A DNA stretch of 64,000 nucleotides, from positions 3,410,001 to 3,474,000 of the forward strand of contig CAUVYP010000244.1 in NCBI GenBank assembly GCA_963556195.1. The letters run 5' to 3'. Positions 1-8,025 of the stretch are shown here, in pieces. Each line of letters opens with the position of its first letter. Within the stretch, counting starts at the first letter, position 1. A model generated the notes under the pieces. The model saw nothing but the letters and a program-made list of their open reading frames with translations, was not told where the DNA came from and did no database searches. This DNA is from Sepiola atlantica. Taxonomy: Eukaryota; Mollusca; Cephalopoda; Sepiida; Sepiolidae. The position numbers were made by a program, and so were the translations under genes.

Positions 1-24
1 GAATACGCAAAACATCAACAAAAT
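1..24. repeat. Partial monomer at left window edge
   Basis: These bases are the last 24 of a monomer (GAATACGCAAAAC onward to AAAAT) and join directly to the first complete monomer. The array therefore extends to the left. Confidence 0.95.
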
Positions 25-106
25 TTAGCGCGTTTTAAAGTTGATATCGCTTTTGATTATAACTTCCACATTTATTCGAATTGTGCAACGAAACTTTGCA
101 GACAGT

Positions 107-123
107 CTCGAATAGGCCTTTTC
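107..123. other. 17-bp dimorphic box, form alpha
   Basis: This is the first full example of box alpha, CTCGAATAGGCCTTTTC, at monomer positions 83-99. Alpha occurs in types D1, D2 (first base A), G (fourth base A), H1 and, in diverged form, I. It contains the palindrome AGGCCT. It differs from box beta at 6 of 17 positions although the rest of the monomer is nearly invariant. Whether it binds a protein is unknown. Confidence 0.8.
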
Positions 124-292
124 TACTGAAGTACCAAGTTTCAGAAGTGCAGCTCTTGTACTGCCGGAGATATGTCGATACAAACTGAATACGCAAAACA
201 TCAACAAAATTTAGCGCGTTTTAAAGTTGATATCGCTTTTGTTCATAACTTCCACATTTATTCGAATTGTGCAACGAAACTTTGCAGACAGT

Positions 293-309
293 CGCAGAGA
301 CACATTTTC
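293..309. other. 17-bp dimorphic box, form beta
   Basis: This is the first full example of box beta, CGCAGAGACACATTTTC, at the same monomer offset as box alpha. Beta occurs in types A (CCCGG), B (CATGTTC), C, E1, E2, F1, F2 and H2. In the first 100 complete monomers I counted by hand 58 beta and 42 alpha. Intermediates mixing both forms inside the box were not seen. Confidence 0.8.
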
Positions 310-582
310 TACTGAAGTACCAAGTTTCAGAAGTGCAGCTTTTGTACTGCCGGAGATATGTCGATACAAACTGAATACGCAAAACATCAACAAAATTTAG
401 CGCGTTTTAAAGTTGATATCGCTTTTGTTTATAACTTCCACATTTATTCGAATTGTGCAACGAAACTTTGCAGACAGTCGCGGAGACACATTTTCTACTG
501 AAGTACCAAGTTTCAGAAGTGCAGCTCTTGTACTGCCGGAGATATGTCGATACAAACTGAATACGCAAAACATCAACAAAAT

Positions 583-769
583 TTAGCGCGTTTTAAAGTT
601 GATATCGCTTTTGTTTATAACTTCCACATTTATTCGAATTGTGCAACGAAACTTTGCAGACAGTCTCGAATAGGCCTTTTGCTACTGAAGTACCAAGTTT
701 CAGAAGTGCAGCTCTTGTACTGCCGGAGATATGTCGATACAAACTGAATACGCAAAACATCAACAAAAT
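583..769. repeat. Type H1 monomer, 187 bp (representative)
   Basis: H1 has one extra G inside the 3' end of box alpha, CCTTTTGCTACTG, here at position 681. There are 18 copies, at 583, 2630, 6909, 12304, 15467, 21978, 24769, 26816, 29794, 32400, 37423, 39842, 45240, 48218, 50265, 52871, 55849 and 63290. They usually sit between G and A. Because the insertion is shared by descent, H1 is a good anchor for HOR alignment. Copies at 21978, 24769 and 37423 share GAATATGCC. Confidence 0.93.
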
Positions 770-1885
770 TTAGCGCGTTTTAAAGTTGATATCGCTTTTG
801 TTTATAACTTCCACATTTATTCGAATTGTGCAACGAAACTTTGCAGACAGTCTCGAATAGGCCTTTTCTACTGAAGTACCAAGTTTCAGAAGTGCAGCTC
901 TTGTACTGCCGGAGATATGTCGATACAAACTAAATACGCAAAACATTAAAAAAATTTAGCGCGTTTTAAAGTTGATATCGCTTTTGTTTATAACTTCACC
1001 ATTTATTCGAATTGTCCAACGAAACTTTGCAGACAGTCGCGGAGACACATTTTCTACTGAAGTATTAAGTTTCAGAAGTGCAACTCTTGCACTGCCGGAG
1101 ATATGTCGATACAAACTGAATACGCAAAACATCAACAAAATTTAGCGCGTTTTAAAGTTGATATCGCTTTTGTTTATAACTTCCACATTTATTCGAATTG
1201 TGCAACGAAACTTTGCAGACAGTCGCGGAGACACATGTTCTACTGAATTACCAAGTTTCAGAAGTGCAGCTCTTGTACTGCCGGAGATATGTCGATACAA
1301 ACTGAATACGCAAAACATCAACACAATTTAGCGCGTTTTAAAGTTGATATCGCTTTTGTTTATAACTTCCACATTTATTCGAATTGTGCAACGAAACTTT
1401 GCAGACAGTCGCGGAGACACATTTTCTACTGAAGTACCAAGTTTCAGAAGTGCAGCTCTTGTACTGCCGCAGATATGTCGAAACAAACTGAATACGCAAA
1501 ACATCAACAAAATTTAGCGCGTTTTAAAGTTGATATCGCTTTTGTTTATAACTTCCACATTTATTCGAATTGTGCTACGAAACTTTGCAGACAGTATCGA
1601 ATAGGCCTTTTCTACTGAAGTACCAAGTTTCAGAAGTGCAGCTCTTGTACTGCCGGAGATATGTCGATACAAACTGAATACGCAAAACATCAACAAAATT
1701 TAGCGCGTTTTAAAGTTGATATCGCTTTTGTTTATAACTTCCACATTTATTCGAATTGTGCAACGAAACTTTGCAGACAGTATCGAATAGGCCTTTTCTA
1801 CTGAAGTAATAAGTTTCAGAAATGCAGCTCTTGTACTGCCGGAGATATGTCGATACAAACTGAATACGCAAAACATCAACAAAAT

Positions 1886-2071
1886 TTAGCGCGTTTTAAA
1901 GTTGATATCGCTTTTGATTATAACTTCCACATTTATTCGAATTGTGCAACGAAACTTTGCAGACAGTCTCGAATAGGCCTTTTCTACTGAAGTACCAAGT
2001 TTCAGAAGTGCAGCTCTTGTACTGCCGGAGATATGTCGATACAAACTGAATACGCAAAACATCAACAAAAT
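1886..2071. repeat. Type D1 monomer (representative)
   Basis: D1 has TTTTGATTATAAC in place of TTTTGTTTATAAC and box alpha CTCGAATAGGCCTTTTC. About 50 copies exist. It usually follows D2, forming an alpha-alpha pair, and precedes an E-type monomer. Copies at 3747, 5421, 8770 and 13979 share a TCGTTACAAAC change. Confidence 0.9.
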
Positions 2072-2257
2072 TTAGCGCGTTTTAAAGTTGATATCGCTTT
2101 TGTTCATAACTTCCACATTTATTCGAATTGTGCAACGAAACTTTGCAGACAGTCGCAGAGACACATTTTCTACTGAAGTACCAAGTTTCAGAAGTGCAGC
2201 TTTTGTACTGCCGGAGATATGTCGATACAAACTGAATACGCAAAACATCAACAAAAT
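2072..2257. repeat. Type E1 monomer (representative)
   Basis: E1 has TTGTTCATAAC, box CGCAGAGACACATTTTC and GCTTTTGTAC. It follows D1 in most places. Twenty copies are seen, at 211, 2072, 3933, 5607, 8212, 8956, 13421, 14165, 16770, 18444, 26258, 29236, 31842, 35749, 39284, 47660, 49707, 52313, 55291 and 57338. The copies at 5607 and 26258 carry GCTCTTGTAC. Confidence 0.88.
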
Positions 2258-2443
2258 TTAGCGCGTTTTAAAGTTGATATCGCTTTTGTTTATAACTTCC
2301 ACATTTATTCGAATTGTGCAACGAAACTTTGCAGACAGTCGCGGAGACACATTTTCTACTGAAGTACCAAGTTTCAGAAGTGCAGCTCTTGTACTGCCGG
2401 AGATATGTCGATACAAACTGAATACGCAAAACATCAACAAAAT
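2258..2443. repeat. Reference monomer (type F1, closest to consensus)
   Basis: This monomer is a good consensus. I count 71 G+C of 186 (38%) and 10 CpG, with 34 G and 37 C, giving a CpG observed/expected near 1.5, so CpG is not depleted. Conserved stretches are the junction region from GATATGTCGATAC through TTTAGCGCG to GATATCGCTTTTG, and the middle from CCACATTTATTCGAATTG to GCAGACAGT. Palindromes present in nearly every monomer are GATATC, TTTAAA and ATTCGAAT. Variable positions are the GTTTATAAC site, the 17-bp box after GCAGACAGT, the GCTCTTGTAC site and CCGGAG/CCGCAG. F1 is defined by box CGCGGAGACACATTTTC and CCGGAG. Confidence 0.93.
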
Positions 2444-2629
2444 TTAGCGCGTTTTAAAGTTGATATCGCTTTTGTTTATAACTTCCACATTTATTCGAAT
2501 TGTGCAACGACACTTTGCAGACAGTCTCAAATAGGCCTTTTCTACTGAAGTACCAAGTTTCAGAAGTGCAGCTCTTGTACTGCCGGAGATATGTCGATAC
2601 AAACTGAATACGCAAAACATCAACAAAAT
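2444..2629. repeat. Type G monomer (representative)
   Basis: G has box CTCAAATAGGCCTTTTC and usually precedes H1. Complete copies are at 2444, 6723, 12118, 15281, 26630, 29608, 32214, 39656, 45054, 48032, 50079, 52685, 55663, 61430 and 62918; the partial monomer at 63849 is also G. Copies at 26630, 39656 and 50079 share the rare pair TTTAGCACG and CAACGAGACT. Those at 2444, 48032 and 55663 share CAACGACACT. Confidence 0.9.
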
Positions 2630-2868
2630 TTAGCGCGTTTTAAAGTTGATATCGCTTTTGTTTATAACTTCCACATTTATTCGAATTGTGCAACGAAACT
2701 TTGCACACAGTCTCGAATAGGCCTTTTGCTACTGAAGTACCAAGTTTCAGAAGTGCAGCTCTTGTACTGCCGGAGATATGTCGATACAAACTGAATACGC
2801 AAAACATCAACAAAATTTAGCGCGTTTTAAAGTTTATATCGCTTTTGTTTATAACTTCCACATTTATT

Positions 2869-2885
2869 CGAATTGTCCAACGAAA
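2869..2885 (-). other. Partial CENP-B-box-like sequence in type A monomer
   Basis: On the minus strand these 17 bases read TTTCGTTGGACAATTCG. The first ten match the mammalian CENP-B box consensus YTTCGTTGGAARCGGGA, but the second half, including the essential CGGG, does not. Ordinary monomers carry TTTCGTTGC here. The GTCC form occurs in 16 monomers, those starting at 956, 2817, 7096, 15654, 22165, 24956, 27003, 37610, 44682, 45427, 48405, 50452, 53058, 56036, 60872 and 63477. This is resemblance only; binding by CENP-B is not expected from this sequence. Confidence 0.25.
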
Positions 2886-2937
2886 CTTTGCAGACAGTCC
2901 CGGAGACACATTTTCTACTGAAGTACCAAGTTTCAGA

Positions 2938-2954
2938 AGTGCAACTCTTGCACT
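2938..2954. other. Perfect hairpin specific to type A monomers
   Basis: The sequence A-GTGCAA-CTC-TTGCAC-T forms a 7-bp perfect stem with a 3-base loop. In other types the arms are GTGCAG and TTGTAC, which pair with two G-T wobbles. Type A changes G to A and T to C, so both wobbles become Watson-Crick pairs. It is present in the 20 monomers starting at 956, 2817, 7096, 15654, 22165, 24956, 25142, 27003, 37610, 40029, 41518, 43007, 44682, 45427, 48405, 50452, 53058, 56036, 60872 and 63477. A role is not known. Confidence 0.6.
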
Positions 2955-3374
2955 GCCAGAGATATGTCGATACAAACTGAATACGCAAAACATCAACAAA
3001 ATTTAGCGCGTTTTAAAGTTGATATCGCTTTTGTTTATAACTTCCACATTTATTCGAATTGTGCTACGAAACTTTGCAGACAGTCGCGGAGACACATGTT
3101 CTACTGAAGTACCAAGTTTCAGAAGTGCAGCTTTTGTACTGCCGGAGATATGTCGATACAAACTGAATACGCAAAACATCAACAAAATTTAGCGCGTTTT
3201 AAAGTTGATATCGCTTTTGTTTATAACTTCCACATTTATTCGAATTGTGCAACGAAACTTTGCAGACAGTCGCGGAGACACATTTTCTACTGAAGTACCA
3301 AGTTTCAGAAGTGCAGCTCTTGTACTGCCGGAGATATGTCGATACAAACTGAATACGCAAAACATCAACACAAT

Positions 3375-3560
3375 TTAGCGCGTTTTAAAATTGATATCGC
3401 TTTTGTTTATAACTTCCACATTTATTCGAATTGTGCAACGAAACTTTGCAGACAGTCGCGGAGACACATTTTCTACTGAAGTACCAAGTTTCAGAAGTGC
3501 AGCTCTTGTACTGCCGCAGATATGTCGATACAAACTGAATACGCAAAACATCAACAAAAT
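3375..3560. repeat. Type C monomer (representative)
   Basis: Type C has box beta together with CTGCCGCAGATATG in place of CCGGAG. It normally precedes D2. Subgroups include one with TTCTGCCACG at 8398, 13607, 16956, 18630 and 35935, and one with AAGTATCAG at 33331, 45799, 48777, 53430 and 56408. This copy also has TTTTAAAATTG, shared with 5049 and 10444. Confidence 0.88.
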
Positions 3561-3746
3561 TTAGCGCGTTTTAAAGTTGATATCGCTTTTGTTTATAACT
3601 TCCACATTTATTCGAATTGTGCAACGAAACTTTGCAGACAGTATCGAATAGGCCTTTTCTACTGAAGTACCAAGTTTCAGAAGTGCAGCTGTTGTACTGC
3701 CGGAGATATGTCGATACAAACTGAATACGCAAAACATCAACAAAAT
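3561..3746. repeat. Type D2 monomer (representative)
   Basis: D2 has GTTTATAAC and box alpha beginning with A (ATCGAATAGGCCTTTTC). It is the most common alpha-box type. GTATCGA in the box and TCGATAC near the monomer end form a 7-bp inverted repeat found only in this type. This copy has GCTGTTGTAC, shared with 5235, 10630, 13049, 16398, 25886, 28306, 33517, 35377 and 49335. Confidence 0.9.
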
Positions 3747-4490
3747 TTAGCGCGTTTTAAAGTTGATATCGCTTTTGATTATAACTTCCACATTTATTCG
3801 AATTGTGCAACGAAACTTTGCAGACAGTCTCGAATAGGCCTTTTCTACTGAAGTACCAAGTTTCAGAAGTGCAGCTCTTGTACTGCCGGAGATATGTCGT
3901 TACAAACTGAATACGCAAAACATCAACAAAATTTAGCGCGTTTTAAAGTTGATATCGCTTTTGTTCATAACTTCCACATTTATTCGAATTGTGCAACGAA
4001 ACTTTGCAGACAGTCGCAGAGACACATTTTCTACTGAAGTACCAAGTTTCAGAAGTGCAGCTTTTGTACTGCCGGAGATATGTCGATACAAACTTAATAC
4101 GCAAAACATCAACAAAATTTAGCGCGTTTTAAAGTTGATATCGCTTTTGTTTATAACTTCCACATTTATTCGAATTGTGCAACGAAACTTTGCAGACAGT
4201 ATCGAATAGGCCTTTTCTACTGAAGTACCAAGTTTCAGAAGTGCAGCTCTTGTACTGCCGGAGATATGTCGATACAAACTGAATACGCAAAACATCAACA
4301 AAATTTAGCGCGTTTTAAAGTTGATATCGCTTTTGATTATAACTTCCACATTTATTCGAATTGTGCAACGAAACTTTGCAGACAGTCTCGAATAGGCCTT
4401 TACTACTGAAGTACCAAGTTTCAGAAGTGCAGCTCTCGTACTGCCGGAGATATGTCGATACAAACTGAATACGCAAAACATCAACAAAAT

Positions 4491-4676
4491 TTAGCGCGTT
4501 TTAAAGTTGATATCGCTTTTGTTCATAACTTCCACATTTATTCGAATTGTGCAACGAAACTTTGCAGACAGTCGCAGAGACACATTTTCTACTGAAGTAC
4601 CAAGTTACAGAAGTGCAGCTTTTGTACTGCCGGAGATATGTCGATACAAACTGAATACGCAAAACATCAACAAAAT
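4491..4676. repeat. Type E2 monomer (representative)
   Basis: E2 is E1 with AAGTTACAGAAG in place of AAGTTTCAGAAG. It is almost always followed by F2; the exception is 22909, followed by F1. Twelve copies exist, at 4491, 9700, 11560, 14723, 17514, 19188, 20118, 21048, 22909, 23839, 34075 and 36493. The copy at 14723 lacks the TTCATAAC change, so it looks recombinant. Confidence 0.88.
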
Positions 4677-4862
4677 TTAGCGCGTTTTAAAGTTGATATC
4701 GCTTTTGTTTATAACTTCCACATTTATTCGAATTGTGCAACGAAACTTTGCAGACAGTCGCGGAGACACATTTTCTACTTAAGTACCAAGTTTCAGAAGT
4801 GCAGCTCTTGTACTGCCGGAGATATGTCGATACAAACTGAATACGCAAAACATCAACAAAAT
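4677..4862. repeat. Type F2 monomer (CTTAAG variant, representative)
   Basis: F2 has TCTACTTAAGTACC in place of TCTACTGAAGTACC. The change makes a perfect 10-bp palindrome, TACTTAAGTA, here at 4776-4785. Thirteen monomers carry it, starting at 4677, 6351, 9886, 11746, 14909, 17700, 19374, 20304, 21234, 24025, 34261, 36679 and 38912. The last has an alpha box, so the change sits on a D2 background there. It removes the only TGA from one plus-strand frame, joining neighbouring monomers into a 109-codon reading frame; this is not considered a gene. Confidence 0.88.
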
Positions 4863-6164
4863 TTAGCGCGTTTTAAAGTTGATATCGCTTTTGTTTATAA
4901 CTTCCACATTTATTCGAATTGTGCAACGAAACTTTGCAGACAGTCGCGGAGACACATTTTCTACTGAAGTACCAAGTTTCAGAAGTGCAGCTCTTGTACT
5001 GCCGGAGATATGTCGATACAAACTGAATACGCAAAACATCAACACAATTTAGCGCGTTTTAAAATTGATATCGCTTTTGTTTATAACTTCCACATTTATT
5101 CGAATTGTGCAACGAAACTTTGCAGACAGTCGCGGAGACACATTTTCTACTGAAGTACCAAGTTTCAGAAGTGCAGCTCTTGTACTGCCGCAGATATGTC
5201 GATACAAACTGAATACGCAAAACATCAACAAAATTTAGCGCGTTTTAAAGTTGATATCGCTTTTGTTTATAACTTCCACATTTATTCGAATTGTGCAACG
5301 AAACTTTGCAGACAGTATCGAATAGGCCTTTTCTACTGAAGTACCAAGTTTCAGAAGTGCAGCTGTTGTACTGCCGGAGATATGTCGATACAAACTGAAT
5401 ACGCAAAACATCAACAAAATTTAGCGCGTTTTAAAGTTGATATCGCTTTTGATTATAACTTCCACATTTATTCGAATTGTGCAACGAAACTTTGCAGACA
5501 GTTACGAATAGGCCTTTTCTACTGAAGTACCAAGTTTCAGAAGTGCAGCTCTTGTACTGCCGGAGATATGTCGTTACAAACTAAATACGCAAAACATCAA
5601 CAAAATTTAGCGCGTTTTAAAGTTGATATCGCTTTTGTTCATAACTTCCACATTTATTCGAATTGTGCAACGAAACTTTGCAGACAGTCGCAGAGACACA
5701 TTTTCTACTGAAGTACCAAGTTTCAGAAGTGCAGCTCTTGTACTGCCGCAGATATGTCGATACAAACTGAATACGCAAAACATCAACAAAATTTAGCGCG
5801 TTTTAAAGTTGATATCGCTTTTGTTTATAACTTCCACATTTATTCGAATTGTGCAACAAAACTTTGCAGACAGTATCGAATAGGTTTTTTCTACTGAAGT
5901 ACCAAGTTTCAGAAGTGCAGCTCTTGTACTGCCGGAGATATGTCGATACAAACTGAATACGCAAAACATCAACAAAATTTAGCGCGTTTTAAAGTTGATA
6001 TCGCTTTTGATTATAACTTCCACATTTATTCGAATTGTGCAACGAAACTTTGCAGACAGTCTCGAATATGCCTTTTCTACTGAAGTACCAAGTTTCAGAA
6101 GTGCAGCTCTTGTACTGCCGGAGATATGTCGATACAAACTGAATACGCAAAACATCAACAAAAT

Positions 6165-8025
6165 TTAGCGCGTTTTAAAGTTGATATCGCTTTTGTTTAT
6201 AACTTCCACATTTATTCGAATTGTGCAACGAAACTTTGCAGACAGTCGCGGAGACACATGTTCTACTGAAGTACCAAGTTTCAGAAGTGCAGCTTTTGTA
6301 CTGCCGGAGATATGTCGATACAAACTGAATACGCAAAACATCAACAAAATTTAGCGCGTTTGAAAGTTGATATCGCTTTTGTTTATAACTTCCACATTTA
6401 TTCGAATTGTGCAACGAAACTTTGCAGACAGTCGCGGAGACACATTTTCTACTTAAGTACAAAGTTTCAGAAGTGCAGCTCTTGTACTGCCGGAGATATG
6501 TCGATACAAACTGAATACGCAAAACATCAACAAAATTTAGCGCGTTTTAAAGTTGATATCGCTTCTGTTTATAACTTCACCATTTATTCGAATTGTGCAA
6601 CGAAACTTTGCAGACAGTCGCGGAGACACATTTTCTACTGAAGTACCAAGTTTCAGAAGTGCAGCTCTTGTACTGCCGGAGATATGTCGATACAAACTGA
6701 ATACGCAAAACATCAACAAAATTTAGCGCGTTTTAAAGTTGATATCGCTTTTGTTTATAACTTCCACATTTATTCGACTTGTGCAACGAAACTTTGCAGA
6801 CAGTCTCAAATAGGCCTTTTCTACTGAAGTACCAAGTTTCAGAAGTGCAGCTCTTGTACTGCCGGAGATATGTCGATACAAACTGAATACGCAAAACATC
6901 AACAAAATTTAGCGCGTTTTAAAGTTGATATCGCTTTTGTTTATAACTTCCACATTTATTCGAATTGTGCAACGAAACTTTGCAGACAGTCTCGAATAGG
7001 CCTTTTGCTACTGAAGTACCAAGTTTCAGAAGTGCAGCTCTTTTACTGCCGGAGATATGTCGATACAAACTGAATACGCAAAACATCAACAAAATTTAGC
7101 GCGTTTTAAAGTTTATATCGCTTTTGTTTATAACTTCCACATTTATTCGAATTGTCCAACGAAACTTTGCAGACAGTCCCGGAGACACATTTTCTACTGA
7201 AGTACCAAGTTTCAGAAGTGCAACTCTTGCACTGCCAGAGATATGTCGATACAAACTGAATACGCAAAACATCAACAAAATTTAGCGCGTTTTAAAGTTG
7301 ATATCGCTTTTGTTTATAACTTCACCATTTATTCGAATTGTGCAACGAAACTTTGCAGACAGTCGCGGAGACACAGGTTCTACTGAAGTACCAAGTTTCA
7401 GAAGTGCAGCTTTTGTACTGCCGGAGATATGTCGATACAAACTGAATACGCAAAACATCAACAAAATTTAGCGCGTTTTAAAGTTGATATCGCTTTTGTT
7501 TATAACTTCCACATTTATTCGAATTGTGCAACGAAACTTTGCAGACAGTCGCGGGGACACATTTTCTACTGAAGTACCAAGTTTCAGAAGTGCAGCTCTT
7601 GTACTGCCGGAGATATGTCGATACAAACTGAATACGCAAAACATCAACACAATTTAGCGCGTTTTAAAGTTGATATCGCTTTTGTTTATAACTTCCACAT
7701 TTATTCGAATTGTGCAACGAAACTTTGCAGACAGTCGCGGAGACACATTTTCTACTGAAGTACCAAGTTTCAGAAGTGCAGCTGTTGTACTGCCGCAGAT
7801 ATGTCGATACAAACTGAATACGCAAAACATCAACAAAATTTAGCGCGTTTTAAAGTTGATATCGCTTTTGTTTATAACTTCCACATTTATTCGAATTGTG
7901 CAACGAAACTTGGCAGACAGTCGCGGAGACACATTTTCTACTGAAGTACCAAGTTTCAGAAGTGCAGCTCTTGTACTGCCGCAGATATGTCGATACAAAC
8001 TGAATACGCAAAACATCAACAAAAT
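6165..8025. repeat. Ten-monomer block around G-H1-A-B
   Basis: The order is B-F2-F1-G-H1-A-B-F1-C-C, with the 187-bp monomer at 6909. Monomers 6909 to 7654 correspond to 15467 to 16212 at an offset of 8558 bp. The 7282 monomer has CACAGGTTC instead of CACATGTTC. Confidence 0.8.

Larger units (their letters stand above)
25..1885. repeat. HOR copy, 10 monomers (1861 bp), variant order
   Basis: The order is D1-E1-F1-H1, an alpha-box monomer at 770, then A-B-C-D2-D2. It starts like the clean 10-mer that follows at 1886, and the first three monomers match that copy closely, but G before H1 is missing and an extra alpha-box monomer follows it. The 770 monomer ends with AACATTAAAAAAA, and the next (956) has CACCATTT. 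Confidence 0.85.
2817..3002. repeat. Type A monomer (representative)
   Basis: Type A is the most diverged of the regular types. Diagnostics are AAAGTTTATATC (in most copies), TGTCCAACG, box CCCGGAGACACATTTTC and CAACTCTTGCAC. It nearly always follows H1 and precedes B. Sixteen regular copies exist, at 956, 2817, 7096, 15654, 22165, 24956, 27003, 37610, 40029 (GTGC variant), 45427, 48405, 50452, 53058, 56036, 60872 and 63477; four chimeras carry its right half. Confidence 0.9.
1886..3746. repeat. Clean 10-monomer HOR, 1861 bp
   Basis: The order is D1-E1-F1-G-H1-A-B-F1-C-D2, with the single 187-bp monomer at 2630. The same ten types in the same order recur at 26072-27932. I treat this as the best candidate for an ancestral HOR; the choice is inferred from its recurrence. 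Confidence 0.85.
3747..6164. repeat. Rearranged HOR block, 13 monomers
   Basis: The order is D1-E1-D2-D1-E2-F2-F1-C-D2-D1-E1-D2-D1. Monomers 4863 to 5607 repeat those at 3189 to 3933 at a 1674-bp offset (9 monomers), including the shared TTTTAAAATTG in type C. The 5421 monomer has CAGTTACGAATAGG and the 5607 monomer is an E1 left part with a type C right part. Confidence 0.8.

Noticed and set aside
25..210. Telomeric or simple microsatellite repeat
   Set aside because: The unit is a complex 186-bp sequence with no internal short tandem repeat.
544..747. Plus-strand 67-codon frames at H1 and H2 monomers
   Set aside because: They arise from the one-base insertion shifting the frame past the TGA. 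No gene-like signal is present.
2869..2885. Functional CENP-B box
   Set aside because: Only the first ten bases fit. The essential CGGG is absent in all monomers.
4638..4967. Plus-strand 109-codon frames, here and at several other F2 sites
   Set aside because: They exist only because one TGA is changed to TTA in F2 monomers; the product is simply the satellite translated across two units, with no start context or domain.
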